64,000 nucleotides of DNA from Flavobacteriales bacterium (lineage in GTDB: Bacteria > Bacteroidota > Bacteroidia > Flavobacteriales > Flavobacteriaceae): assembly GCA_017303755.1 (NCBI GenBank), contig JAFLBS010000007.1, forward strand, positions 1 through 64,000, in the 5' to 3' direction. Position numbers and translations under genes: made by a program. The notes beneath the pieces were generated by a model. It did not search any database, was not told the origin of the DNA, and saw only the letters and a program-made list of their open reading frames with translations. Shown one piece after another: positions 49,742-59,374 of this stretch (positions within the stretch are counted from its first letter, which is position 1; each line of letters starts with the position of its first letter).

Positions 49742-50989
49742 TTACTCCGTTTTAATAAAGCTTTCGCTATCGATTAAATATTGTGCATTTTTTGCAATAG
49801 TATCACTAACAGAAATACCTTTAATGATTTGAATATAACCGTTCAGTTCAAACCCTGTTTTTACCGGTGTTGCTTTAAAACCATTGTGAGATTTAACAAA
49901 AACAATTTTTTTATTACCTGTACTTACCAATGCGTTTTTTTGTATCCAAAGACCGCTAATTGACCGTGTTTTTATAATACCTTGCAATCTCAAACCTATC
50001 GGCAATTTGAGTGTATTGTTGTTTAAATAAACCCTAATTCTATTGGTTTTGTCGGTAGCATTAAATTGTGTTTCAATAAAATTTATTTTCGCTTCTATTG
50101 ATTCTTCAGCATTGAGTTCAGAAGTTATTTTAATGGCTTGATTGACTTCAATAAAACTGCTGCTTTCCTGAGTAATGTTGAATACTCCCCAAACTTTATC
50201 AGTATTTACTAATTTAAACACAACTTCTCCTTTTTTGACATAGTTTCCTTCTTTTAACTCAAGTTTTTCAGTACTGTTATTCATACTTTGCATTGCAGAA
50301 TTTGATGGAGTAACCATTGTTTCTGACCCTATGACAATTCCATTAGAAGGACTGTAAATGGCTATTTTAGGATTGGCTTTTTTTGAATTAGCTAAAGCAC
50401 TTATTTGATTTTGAGTCATACCGTAAAGCAACAACTTTTGTTTTGATGCCTCAATAATTGAGCTGTTATCAATATCATTTGAAAGTAAATAAATAAAGTT
50501 TTCTTGCTCAGTTAAAAGTTCAGGGCTATATAAATCAAATAATTTTTGTCCTTTATTAATTCGTTGGTATTTAAAATTCACATATATTTTTTCAATTCGG
50601 CCACTTATTTTTGCTGCAATATTTACCGCTGAATTTGGGTCATAAGCGACAGTGCCAGGAAGATTGATTTCACCACTTAAAGTTGAATCTATTGCTGTTA
50701 TAGTTTGAAATTTACCCACTACAAAGTTATCTGTTGGCTTGATGACATTTTCAATATTATAATCTTCAATAGCATGATTGTCAATTACTTTTTTTACTAA
50801 AGTCATTCCGCAAATAGGGCAGTTTCCAGGTTTATCTCTAATAATTTGCGGATGCATTGAACAGGTATAGACAACGTTTTGATGAGAGCTTGCGTCATGT
50901 ACTTCAGGTTTTATGACATAGAAATAAATAGCAGAACCGATTATTGCTATTATACCTAGAATCAAACCATATTTTATATACTTATTCAT
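49742..50989 (-). CDS. Second RND efflux periplasmic adaptor with heavy-metal-binding domain
   Basis: The 415-residue protein has an N-terminal membrane anchor (about 9-26), a YHS-like domain (YTCSMHPQ...CPICGMTL, about 41-65) and the adaptor core (GRIEKIYVNFKYQRINKGQ). It differs from the neighbouring CusB in anchor type and lacks the His-rich repeat. The pump may use two adaptor species, or one may be redundant. It lies 2 bases after the TolC-family gene. Confidence 0.92.
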   Translation of the reverse strand: MNKYIKYGLILGIIAIIGSAIYFYVIKPEVHDASSHQNVVYTCSMHPQIIRDKPGNCPICGMTLVKKVIDNHAIEDYNIENVIKPTDNFVVGKFQTITAIDSTLSGEINLPGTVAYDPNSAVNIAAKISGRIEKIYVNFKYQRINKGQKLFDLYSPELLTEQENFIYLLSNDIDNSSIIEASKQKLLLYGMTQNQISALANSKKANPKIAIYSPSNGIVIGSETMVTPSNSAMQSMNNSTEKLELKEGNYVKKGEVVFKLVNTDKVWGVFNITQESSSFIEVNQAIKITSELNAEESIEAKINFIETQFNATDKTNRIRVYLNNNTLKLPIGLRLQGIIKTRSISGLWIQKNALVSTGNKKIVFVKSHNGFKATPVKTGFELNGYIQIIKGISVSDTIAKNAQYLIDSESFIKTE

Positions 50990-50991
50990 AG

Positions 50992-52245
50992 TTACTTAAT
51001 TTCGAGTTGTTTTTCGATTTCGACCTGAGTGTTTAGTATGGACTGCAATTTGTCGAGAGCGTCCATTTGGGCCATGTTCAAAGCTTCCCATGCGTCTAAG
51101 ACAATGAACAAATCACCAGTGTTATTTTGCCAAGCCAAAACGGCGGTATCATAATTTTTGCGCAATGAAGGGATGATGCTTTTTTCGGAGATATTGTATT
51201 GTTTATTGAGGTTAGAAAGCTCTGTATTCATGCCCGAAATCATTCCAACTGTTTCATTTAAAATCATTTGTTTTTGCCAATTGAGACTTTCATTTTTAAT
51301 TTGAAAGCTACTGATATTGGCTTTGTTCATTTTTGTTGACCAAGGCATGGGGATAGTCATCATGCCCATTAGTGAGAATTGCTGTGGCTGTTGTCCAAAA
51401 GCAAACATGTGGTCATATTTAACTCCAAATTCGGGTAGAAATTTTGATTTTTCTGCATCAATTTTCAGTTGGTTTACTTCCATGGTTCTTTTGATGGCAT
51501 TTATATCACTTCTGTTTTTGGAAATTGATGAGGTGTCCAATAGTTGTGAATTGTATTCCTTTAGTTCGAATGCTTCTTCAATTTCAAACACCATATTTTT
51601 ATCTCTTGACATTAGAGTGTTGAGCATAATTCTTTTTTGTGAAATATCATTCTGAAGCATTATAATCATACTTTCTAACTCATTATATTGAGATTTTGCT
51701 TTATAATAAGTGGGGAGTTTATCCATATTGTACTGGTATCTTATTTCCATGCTTTTTATCATGTATTTTAAGAGTAGTAAGTTATCATTGGCCACTTTGA
51801 CTTTTTTGTTTAGTACAAGCCATTGATAATAATTTGTCTTGGCTATAGCATAAAGCTGATTTAAAGTGTAATTTTTGTTTTCTTTTTCAACAGATGACAT
51901 TGCGTTCATATACTTGTATTCGGCATTTTGTTTTTTTGAATTGGGAATCATTTGTGAGACTCCAATCATATAACTGCCCATGCCAGGACTCATATCATCT
52001 GCTTTCCACATTTTGGTATTGTAGGGCGTCATAAAAAAACCGGTTTCTACTTGAGGTGCCATCCAGCTTTTAGCCCCTTTTGCAGCAGCATCCATACTTT
52101 GGATATCGGCATCATACATTTTTAGCTGCGGATTATCGGTTTTGATTGTGCTCAAGATATTATCCAGTGAAACAATCTGTGCATTAGCAATTGTAAAGCT
52201 TAAAATCAAAAAGCTTATAACGATATAATATTTATTCTTTAACAT
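50992..52245 (-). CDS. TolC-family outer-membrane efflux channel
   Basis: The 417-residue protein has a signal peptide (1-22) and the two-repeat coiled-coil pattern of outer-membrane factor proteins (LSTIKTDNPQLKMYDADIQS ... FLPEFGVKYDHMFAFGQQ). It provides the outer-membrane exit for the CusA/CusB pump and is the CusC equivalent. Its start overlaps the C-terminal CusA gene by 14 bases. Confidence 0.9.
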   Translation of the reverse strand: MLKNKYYIVISFLILSFTIANAQIVSLDNILSTIKTDNPQLKMYDADIQSMDAAAKGAKSWMAPQVETGFFMTPYNTKMWKADDMSPGMGSYMIGVSQMIPNSKKQNAEYKYMNAMSSVEKENKNYTLNQLYAIAKTNYYQWLVLNKKVKVANDNLLLLKYMIKSMEIRYQYNMDKLPTYYKAKSQYNELESMIIMLQNDISQKRIMLNTLMSRDKNMVFEIEEAFELKEYNSQLLDTSSISKNRSDINAIKRTMEVNQLKIDAEKSKFLPEFGVKYDHMFAFGQQPQQFSLMGMMTIPMPWSTKMNKANISSFQIKNESLNWQKQMILNETVGMISGMNTELSNLNKQYNISEKSIIPSLRKNYDTAVLAWQNNTGDLFIVLDAWEALNMAQMDALDKLQSILNTQVEIEKQLEIK

Positions 52246-54172
52246 CTATAAGTTCTATTTTGCCTTTAGTTTTTAATTCGTGAAGTTTCACCATTTCAAA
52301 AACAATAGGAGTTACTAATAATACATAAATTGTAGAAGTAATTGTCCCACCAATAAGAGGAACTGTGATAGGTAACATTACATCGGCACCTGTACCTGTT
52401 GCCCAAAGTATCGGAATAAGACCAAATAAAGAAACAGAAACCGTCATTAGTTTTGGTCTTAACCTTTTGGCTGAGCCATCGACAATATATTGTTTTAATA
52501 TGTCTTCAGTAATTGTTTGTGAACTATTGCCATGTTTTTCGACCATTTTGTTCATCGATTCATTTAAATAGATCGTCATTAACATAGCTGTTTCAATGGC
52601 CATTCCGAAGAGGGCAATAAAACCAACCGCAACCGCAACAGATAAATTTATTCCGTAGAAATAGACCATAAAAACACCACCGATTAAAGCAAAAGGCACT
52701 GTTATCATTGTAATGAGGGATTCTTTCATGGAGTGGTAAGTAAAATATAAAATAAGGAAGATAATTATCACCACAATTGGTAGTATCATGCTTAGCGTTT
52801 TATTGGCTCTCAACTGATTTTCCCACTGGCCACTCCATTCAATGTAATATCCTTTTGGCATTTTAGACATCATTGAATTTAATTTTTTCTGAGCTTCTTT
52901 CACAGTACTACCTAAATCTCGATCACGTACATTAAACAGCACACTTCCCCGAAGCATGGCATTTTCGCTATTTATCATAGGCGGCCCATCGCTTATTTTT
53001 ACCTCTGCAATGGTTTCTAAAGGAATTGGGCCATATTGCATCGTTTGGACTTGCAATTTTTTCAGTGCATCAATACTGTTTCTATATTCTTGTGCATATC
53101 TTGCATTTACAGAGAAGCGTTGTCGTCCTTCAATTGTAGTTGTCAGTTTCATTCCTCCGATAGCTGCTTCAACAACTGCATTAATATCGTCAATTGAAAG
53201 GCCGTATCTGCCCAAAAGCTCCCTCTTTGGCTCAATGTCAATGTACCTTCCACCAGTTATTGGCTCCGCATACAAATCTTTTACACCCGAAGTACCTTCG
53301 AGTGCTTTTTTGATTTTTTGAGATAGTGCATTAATGGTATCTAAACTTTCTCCATAAACTTTAATTCCAACATCTGTTCGAATACCAGTAGATAGCATGT
53401 TTATTCTATTAATGATAGGCTGTGTAAAGCCGTTGGTTACTCCCGGAATTTGGAGTTTATTATTTATTTCGGTTATAATATCATTCTTTGTTTTTCCTTC
53501 TCTCCATTCACTTTGAGGTTTTAATAAAATGATGGTTTCAATCATGCTAATAGGGCTATTATCTGTAGCAGTATTGGCTCTACCAGCTTTTCCCAATACA
53601 TGGTCTACTTCGGGAATTGATTTTATCAATTTGTCTTGAACCTGCAATATTCTTTTTACTTCCGAGTTTGAAACATCGGGCAAGGTAACCGGCATGAAAA
53701 GTACTGAACCTTCATCCAATGGTGGCATAAACTCGGAACCTAAACGAGTAAACATGACTAAACCGATTAGTAAAGCTACTACATTAATTCCTAAAACCGT
53801 TTTCCTCCATTTCAAACAAAAAACCAAAATAGGAGTGTATACACTTTCCAGTTTTTTATTGATTGGGTTTTTATTCTCAGGACGAAGTTTACCTTTTAAT
53901 AAAAAGCTTATAAGCACCGGTGTGAGTGTAATGGCTAAAAAAGCATCAACGATTAGAATGAATGATTTTGTCCAAGCCAAGGGACTAAATAATTTTCCTT
54001 CCATACCTGTGAGTAAAAAAACCGGTAGAAAAGACGCAATTACGATCAGTGTTGAGTAAAAAACACCCGGTCCTACTAACTTTGATGATTTTTCAATTAG
54101 TTGAAGTTTTTCATCAGAGGATAAAGGGTCGTGTTCCTTTTTAAATAAATTTTTAATTTTTTCTATCATCAT
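52232..54172 (-). CDS. cusA: CusA-family RND pump, C-terminal part (after in-frame stop)
   Basis: The 646-residue ORF begins MMIEKIKNLFKKEHDPL and corresponds to transmembrane helix 5 onward of a CusA-type heavy-metal RND pump (VGPGVFYSTLIVIASFLPVF, LGSEFMPPLDEGSVLFMPVTLPDVS, GIKVYGE, GYYIEWSGQWENQ, helices to 646). It is in the same frame as the upstream N-terminal ORF, separated by TAA and two codons. It could be translated from ATG 54172 as a separate subunit, or the gene could be inactive. It overlaps the TolC gene by 14 bases. Confidence 0.88.
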   Translation of the reverse strand: MMIEKIKNLFKKEHDPLSSDEKLQLIEKSSKLVGPGVFYSTLIVIASFLPVFLLTGMEGKLFSPLAWTKSFILIVDAFLAITLTPVLISFLLKGKLRPENKNPINKKLESVYTPILVFCLKWRKTVLGINVVALLIGLVMFTRLGSEFMPPLDEGSVLFMPVTLPDVSNSEVKRILQVQDKLIKSIPEVDHVLGKAGRANTATDNSPISMIETIILLKPQSEWREGKTKNDIITEINNKLQIPGVTNGFTQPIINRINMLSTGIRTDVGIKVYGESLDTINALSQKIKKALEGTSGVKDLYAEPITGGRYIDIEPKRELLGRYGLSIDDINAVVEAAIGGMKLTTTIEGRQRFSVNARYAQEYRNSIDALKKLQVQTMQYGPIPLETIAEVKISDGPPMINSENAMLRGSVLFNVRDRDLGSTVKEAQKKLNSMMSKMPKGYYIEWSGQWENQLRANKTLSMILPIVVIIIFLILYFTYHSMKESLITMITVPFALIGGVFMVYFYGINLSVAVAVGFIALFGMAIETAMLMTIYLNESMNKMVEKHGNSSQTITEDILKQYIVDGSAKRLRPKLMTVSVSLFGLIPILWATGTGADVMLPITVPLIGGTITSTIYVLLVTPIVFEMVKLHELKTKGKIELIDVKE

Positions 54173-54178
54173 ACCAAT

Positions 54179-55459
54179 TTACTTGTTATCAATCATTTCT
54201 TCTTGTTTCTCTGAGATTGTCCTGTAGGCGTTTTCAACCATTACAATTCCATCATCCACAACAACTCCAATAGCGAGTGCAATACCGGTTAATGACATAA
54301 TATTAGATGAAATACCAAATGCTTCAAGCAATATGAAGCCAATTGCTACGGATATAGGAAGTTGAATTAAGATTATAAGGGCGCTTCTCCAATGGAACAG
54401 AAAAATTAAGATAACGAGTGAAACTGCTATCATTTCTTCTATAAGTGTTCCCTTGACAGATTCAATAGCTTTTTCGATTAACTCGCTTCTGTCATAGGAA
54501 GTTTTAAATTTCACTCCTTCGGGCAATCCTTTTTCAACTTCTTTCATCTTTGCTTTAACCGCTTTGATGACTTTATCAGCATTTTCGCCGTAACGCATTA
54601 CCACTATACCGCCTACGACTTCCCCAGTTCCGTTTTGGTCAAAAATTCCAAGGCGTAAATCTCCACCCATTTGTACTGAACCTATGTCTTTTACCTTCAC
54701 AGGGATAGAATTGTAATTTTTAATCGAAATATCCTCGACATCTTTACTGTTCTTTATGTAGCCTAAACCTCTAATGATATAAGACATATTACTCATTTCA
54801 AACTTTCGGCCGCCTACATCATTGTTATTAGCCTTAACAGCATTCATTACTTCCATCATACTGACATTATAATACTGCATTTTTAGTGGATCTAAAACCA
54901 ATTGATATTGCTTTTCAAAACCTCCGAATGAAGCAACTTCTGCTACACCGGGAACAGTTTGCAGTGCAAATTTCACATACCAATCCTGTAAGGCACGTTG
55001 TTCCCCAAGATCCATTCCGTTAGCTTCCAAATGATACCAAAAAATATGGCCAACACCTGTACCGTCTGGTCCTAAAGATGGAACTACATTTTGAGGTAAT
55101 AACCGTTGTGCATAGTTTAGTCTTTCTAAAACCCGCGTTCTTGCCCAATAAACATCAACATCATCTTCGAAAATTATGTAGACAAAACTCATCCCAAACA
55201 TTGATGCTCCACGAATGTTTTTGACTTTAGGGATTCCTTGCAAGTTTGATACTAAGGGGTAGGTTACTTGTGCCTCAATAACCTGTGGGCTTCTACCCAT
55301 CCACTCGGTAAATACAATAACCTGATTTTCTGATAAATCAGGGATAGCATCTATAGGATTTTGTTTCACGCTATAGATTCCCCACACAAATAAACAAGCC
55401 GAAACCAGTAGCACAATTGCTCTGTTTCTAAGTGAGAATGTAATTAGTTTTTCTACCAT
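54179..55459 (-). CDS. cusA: CusA-family RND pump, N-terminal part
   Basis: This 426-residue ORF contains helix 1, the first periplasmic domain (NPIDAIPDLSENQVIVFTEW ... VPSLGPDGTGVGHIFWYHLE) and helices 2-4. The relay aspartates are in AIGVVVDDGIVMVENAYR. It ends TISEKQEEMIDNK followed by TAA at 54179-54181. Fused across the stop, the two parts give about 1075 residues, normal for this family. The break falls in the cytosolic loop between helices 4 and 5. Confidence 0.88.
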   Translation of the reverse strand: MVEKLITFSLRNRAIVLLVSACLFVWGIYSVKQNPIDAIPDLSENQVIVFTEWMGRSPQVIEAQVTYPLVSNLQGIPKVKNIRGASMFGMSFVYIIFEDDVDVYWARTRVLERLNYAQRLLPQNVVPSLGPDGTGVGHIFWYHLEANGMDLGEQRALQDWYVKFALQTVPGVAEVASFGGFEKQYQLVLDPLKMQYYNVSMMEVMNAVKANNNDVGGRKFEMSNMSYIIRGLGYIKNSKDVEDISIKNYNSIPVKVKDIGSVQMGGDLRLGIFDQNGTGEVVGGIVVMRYGENADKVIKAVKAKMKEVEKGLPEGVKFKTSYDRSELIEKAIESVKGTLIEEMIAVSLVILIFLFHWRSALIILIQLPISVAIGFILLEAFGISSNIMSLTGIALAIGVVVDDGIVMVENAYRTISEKQEEMIDNK

Positions 55460-55551
55460 TTTTGTCTTTTTTCTTCCTTTTAAATAAAATTAATCAATTG
55501 AGTCCTTTTACATTATGATATATATCAAATATTCAAAATATAGGAGAGCAC

Positions 55552-56025
55552 TTAATTTTCCGACAAACTGTTGTTTTCATTTATTGAATTAATCCAGGTA
55601 ATTATTTCCTGTTTTTGCGCCTCATTAAGTATTGCATCATGATGTAATAGCGTGTAGGAACTTAAAGGCATATCACCCGATTTAATTTGTTTGCTTATTG
55701 CTTCTAACTCACTTTGCTGCTTTCGATTTGAATAACTGCCAAACTCATTAAAATTTAACTCTTTTTTCCCATCAGTAATATGTGTTTCTACAAACATTCT
55801 AGCTGGTTGAATGTAATCATACCAGAGATACTGGGTGTTATTACTATGGCAATCGTAACAAGATGTCTTTATTAGTTTTGAAATATTTGTTGGTGCATCG
55901 GTCGTGACCAGAAAATCATTTGTATAATCCTGCCCTGGATTTTGATTCAGGGCAGGCTGATAGAATTGTATTGCTATCAATACCAAAAAAAGTACTATAC
56001 CTACTTTCTTTAATCTTCTTTTCAT
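55552..56025 (-). CDS. Haem-binding domain protein (CxxCH)
   Basis: This 157-residue protein has an N-terminal anchor (about 7-24) and a c-type haem motif SCYDCHSNNTQYLWYDYIQPA (about 55-75), as in the Bacteroidetes haem-binding domain family. The C-terminal pattern SGDMPLSSYTLLHHDAILNEAQKQEIITWI is conserved in that family. It probably sits in the periplasm and carries electrons. Its start follows the DUF3347 gene by 1 base. Confidence 0.88.
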   Translation of the reverse strand: MKRRLKKVGIVLFLVLIAIQFYQPALNQNPGQDYTNDFLVTTDAPTNISKLIKTSCYDCHSNNTQYLWYDYIQPARMFVETHITDGKKELNFNEFGSYSNRKQQSELEAISKQIKSGDMPLSSYTLLHHDAILNEAQKQEIITWINSINENNSLSEN

Positions 56026-56026
56026 T

Positions 56027-56776
56027 TTATAACGTTTTTTTCAAACTACCACAAGTAAGCATCTTAGAGCCATAATATGGATTTTTGATTTCTTTGGATT
56101 CGCTGATCCAAATAGCGCCTTTACCGTCGTCATACATTGGACAATGGTCCTGATATAATTTTTTATTTGAACCCAAAAGTTTTATTAAATCATTGATGTC
56201 CTTACTTAGTATGGCAAAATGTTCTCTTTGATGGTCAATTTTACCTGCATTGTCGCCAATATGCTCTGCGTGTTCTTTGGCATCATCTGCAATGTCTAAG
56301 TATTCCTTTTTCTGACTCGCGTTTAAACTGGCAGTATTAATGGAATTAAACGTTTTATACAAAGTTTTACCTGCTTTAGCTGCACCATTAGCATCATCTT
56401 TAGTTAGAGCGTTCTTGATTTTTAAATAATCATCAATAATCCCATTAGTAGAAAACGGAGTGGAAGAAGTTTGTGTAGTTTCTACCACTTTTGGTTCGAC
56501 TGTTGAATTATCATTATGATCATGTGTACCATTGCTATGGTCATGAGATGGTTCTTTTTGTACAACTGGCTCTGTTAATTCCATACCACATTTTGAACAA
56601 TCTTCCCCTTTTTTACCCGTAACTTCAGGATGCATTGGACAGGCGAAAAGTTGATCTTTTTGAGTATCACTCATGTTATTTTCAGTTGATGTACTTTCAA
56701 CCCCCTCTGACTTTGTAGTTTTGTTACAAGAGATTAATGTTGTAACTAATGCTATTAAAATTACTACTTTTTTCAT
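56027..56776 (-). CDS. DUF3347 lipoprotein with heavy-metal-binding domain
   Basis: This 249-residue lipoprotein (lipobox LISC near residue 17) has a YHS-like metal domain (ACPMHPEVTGKKGEDCSKCGMEL, about 44-66), a His-rich linker (HDHSNGTHDHND) and a DUF3347 helical domain (about 110-245). The domain ends with DHCPMYDDGKGAIWIS and KNPYYGSKMLTCGSL, with conserved Cys, Met and His residues. It likely buffers or delivers copper in the periplasm. A second DUF3347 protein lies at 60995. Confidence 0.88.
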   Translation of the reverse strand: MKKVVILIALVTTLISCNKTTKSEGVESTSTENNMSDTQKDQLFACPMHPEVTGKKGEDCSKCGMELTEPVVQKEPSHDHSNGTHDHNDNSTVEPKVVETTQTSSTPFSTNGIIDDYLKIKNALTKDDANGAAKAGKTLYKTFNSINTASLNASQKKEYLDIADDAKEHAEHIGDNAGKIDHQREHFAILSKDINDLIKLLGSNKKLYQDHCPMYDDGKGAIWISESKEIKNPYYGSKMLTCGSLKKTL

Positions 56777-56811
56777 TTTTTTAAAATTTTGAAGTTATTA
56801 TTAAATAATTT

Positions 56812-57282
56812 TTATTTGTAACTATGTTCTGTGCTTTGTTCGTGATAATGTTTCGTTATTTCTTTAGGAATACGTTCTAGTTTTCTATCTTTTGAAAATA
56901 TTGTTGAGATAGATTTTCCTCTTATCTTAAAAGTTACTTGAATATCGGTATACATATTTGCATTTATTTCGTTCACAATAAAAGCTTCTGCATCTATACT
57001 TGTTAATTCAACTTTCTTTGATTTTCCATCAGCAAATATTAATGAAGCTGTTCCTGTTATTTCAGTATTGCTTAATGGTTTCAATTTTTCATCAAGTATG
57101 AAAAAATATACTTTGCTATCCTTAATTAAAGTTTCGATATGATAACTTTTTACTTTTTTGATGGTTCCATTATGAGGACCATTAGAATTGTTTCCGTTTT
57201 GTGCGAATAAATTCATTATTGGCATTATTGCAATTAATATTGCAATAATTATTTGGTTATTTCTTTTTACAATTTCATTCAT
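56812..57282 (-). CDS. Exported protein of unknown function in the copper cluster
   Basis: The 156-residue protein has a signal peptide (about 10-27, ending near LFAQ) and strand-rich mature sequence (VKSYHIETLIKDSKVYFFILD, VELTSIDAEAFIVNEINA). No metal motif is seen except a His-containing C-terminus (KHYHEQSTEHSYK). It lies between the DUF3347 gene (35 bases) and a methyltransferase gene (35 bases). Function unknown. Confidence 0.65.
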   Translation of the reverse strand: MNEIVKRNNQIIIAILIAIMPIMNLFAQNGNNSNGPHNGTIKKVKSYHIETLIKDSKVYFFILDEKLKPLSNTEITGTASLIFADGKSKKVELTSIDAEAFIVNEINANMYTDIQVTFKIRGKSISTIFSKDRKLERIPKEITKHYHEQSTEHSYK

Positions 57283-57317
57283 TATTCATTTTTTTAGAGT
57301 TAATTTTAAGAAACTGA

Positions 57318-57974
57318 TTAATAATTAATTTTATTGGCTAAATAATAAGAATAAGTACCAATTGATGTATTGATATGGTCTATTTCCTCTACATTTTTAA
57401 ATCTTGCATCTGAAATGTATTTTATCATTAAACCATTTACATTATCATTGGTGGTTTTGAAACCGTCAAGTAATTGAACTAAGTAAAATGAGAACCGCAT
57501 CCATTTTGTTTTTGCTTTACCCCAATCTCCAATAATTAGCTCACCCTCTGGTTTTAGTATCCTATTAATTTCCAGTAAGCATTTTAATTTTGTGACACTA
57601 TCTAACTGATGAAAAACAAGAGAACTATAAACCTTATCAAATGATTTATCTTCAAATGGCAACTTATTTCCATCATACAAAAAAAGCGGTGCGTGAATTC
57701 CTGCCTTATTTAATTTATACTCAGCTATTGATTTAATTTTAGGGTCAATATCAACACCTTGAACATCACTATCAGGAAATCGTTGTTTGAGAATAATAAT
57801 GTTTTGAGCTGTTCCAAACCCAAATTCTAATATTTTTTCATCCTCTTTAGGGTTAACAAAATCTACTAACCTGTTTCTGAATTTTTTCTCAGGCATAGTT
57901 ATTTTGATTGCTAAATCGTAGTAATCACTTAAAAAATCATAACCCAATGCTGGAATAAATTTTGTTGTACTCAT
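57318..57974 (-). CDS. Class I SAM-dependent methyltransferase
   Basis: The 218-residue protein has SAM motif I ILEFGFGTAQNIIILKQRFP (about 48-67), motif II (VQGVDIDPKIKSIAEYKL) and post-motif FDKVYSSLVFHQLD, close to the UbiE/Methyltransf_11 group. It occurs in a metal-handling operon, with 1 base to the next gene. Whether it methylates a metal(loid) or a thiol is not known; no arsenite-binding cysteines are present. Confidence 0.85.
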   Translation of the reverse strand: MSTTKFIPALGYDFLSDYYDLAIKITMPEKKFRNRLVDFVNPKEDEKILEFGFGTAQNIIILKQRFPDSDVQGVDIDPKIKSIAEYKLNKAGIHAPLFLYDGNKLPFEDKSFDKVYSSLVFHQLDSVTKLKCLLEINRILKPEGELIIGDWGKAKTKWMRFSFYLVQLLDGFKTTNDNVNGLMIKYISDARFKNVEEIDHINTSIGTYSYYLANKINY

Positions 57975-57975
57975 T

Positions 57976-58791
57976 TTATTTTTGTTTTTTTAAATCGAAA
58001 AAAGTATAGTACAGATTGAAATAAAATCCATTTGGAGCTGAGCGTAACATTGAACTTACTAATTCTTGACGATATGCAAAATCCAAACGTGCTTGGCTAT
58101 TAAAAATAAATTGCACAGCAGGCATCACATCCAAATAAGATTTACCATTTTCATTAATAGTTTGTCCAACAAATTCAACCATTAAATTAATGTTTGTTTG
58201 TTTGTAATTTGTGTACTTTTTGGGGTACATCAATTTACCAAAAGAAAGTGTATAATTAGTTGCATTATCACCAATATTATCCGGAAATGGATAACTTGGT
58301 TTGTTATCTAAAGCTTTCTCAAAACTTATTGAAGAACTTATTGCAACTTTTTTAATCAATTTTGTAGCTATTAATCCTGTTTCAAAACCTGAATTGTGTC
58401 CTAAAATTTCAATCTGTTCTTGGTGAATATCTGCATTATTGAAACTATATCTACCATAAGCTGCTAATCGGAAATGACTATTTAAATCATCTGTAGAATA
58501 AAAACGATATTTCGTATAAAAACTACCACCTTCAGTAACTAATTGGCTATTTCTATTACTCACAAAAGCAGAAGCACGAAACATTATATTTTTATTTAAT
58601 CCATATGATACTTCGGGCATAAAATGATAATTATAACCTGATTTCATTTCCTCTTTAAAAAGTGACTGCATTACATTAACTGCCAACGAATTTGCAGGAA
58701 CATTACTAGCTGGATCAGTAACTACAAATAACTCCTGGCTAAAAACATTTTGGCAACTTATTGCAATAAAAATTAAAATAATCTTTCTCAT
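57976..58791 (-). CDS. Probable outer-membrane beta-barrel protein
   Basis: The 271-residue protein has a signal peptide (1-18) and alternating strand patterns (IMFRASAFVSNRN, FYTKYRFYSTDD, FRLAAYGRYSFN, NINLMVEFVGQT, ARLDFAYRQELV) ending NGFYFNLYYTFFDLKKQK. These suggest a small barrel of about ten strands. It lies 1 base from the methyltransferase gene and overlaps the HMA protein gene by 1 base. It could be a channel for metal or small molecules. Confidence 0.75.
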   Translation of the reverse strand: MRKIILIFIAISCQNVFSQELFVVTDPASNVPANSLAVNVMQSLFKEEMKSGYNYHFMPEVSYGLNKNIMFRASAFVSNRNSQLVTEGGSFYTKYRFYSTDDLNSHFRLAAYGRYSFNNADIHQEQIEILGHNSGFETGLIATKLIKKVAISSSISFEKALDNKPSYPFPDNIGDNATNYTLSFGKLMYPKKYTNYKQTNINLMVEFVGQTINENGKSYLDVMPAVQFIFNSQARLDFAYRQELVSSMLRSAPNGFYFNLYYTFFDLKKQK

Positions 58792-59288
58792 TAATTTAGA
58801 ATTTTAATGTGAAAATCATCTTCATTGTTTGAAGCATACGTTTCAACATTCTTGTATGATTTGGATAATTTTTTGAATTCCTTTTCAGTCACATAGCCTT
58901 TGTCAACTACTTGAAATTGTATTTCACTCAAGTTATTTGATTTGTCATTAACCAAAATGTAAGGGGTTTGAGTTATAGTTTCCGGTTTTGCTGTTATCAC
59001 TAATGTTCCGATAAAAAAACCTGCTTTTTCTACTTTTTCCTTAAATACTTTTGGGCTTAATGCATTGCCTTCAGTCAGCGTTACCGTAAACGTATTGGTG
59101 TTTAAATCGGTTTCAACATTAACTACTTCGGGCAATGTTTTTAGCTGTTTGTTTATGGCATTCGAACACATAGAACAAGTTAAACCAGTAGCCCTGATTT
59201 CGGCTTTTACTATTTGGGCGTTACTCTTTATTGAGAACATCAAAACGATTGATGCTACAATTACACGCACTTTATTTATTTTATTCAT
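58791..59288 (-). CDS. Exported heavy-metal-associated (HMA) domain protein
   Basis: This 165-residue protein has a signal peptide (about 8-24) and an HMA domain (about 28-98) with GLTCSMCSNAINKQL (CxxC at about 37-40) and the usual beta-alpha-beta-beta-alpha-beta pattern. The C-terminal about 60 residues are strand/helix mixed and unknown. It is a periplasmic metal chaperone, probably for Cu(I), coupled to the barrel protein that overlaps it. Confidence 0.87.
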   Translation of the reverse strand: MNKINKVRVIVASIVLMFSIKSNAQIVKAEIRATGLTCSMCSNAINKQLKTLPEVVNVETDLNTNTFTVTLTEGNALSPKVFKEKVEKAGFFIGTLVITAKPETITQTPYILVNDKSNNLSEIQFQVVDKGYVTEKEFKKLSKSYKNVETYASNNEDDFHIKILN

Positions 59289-59374
59289 CTGTATTTAATA
59301 TTTGTTTTTTAATTGAAGATGGAACGCTTACTAAATCTCCTTTATATCTAAATAATGTTAATGGACGTTTCATT

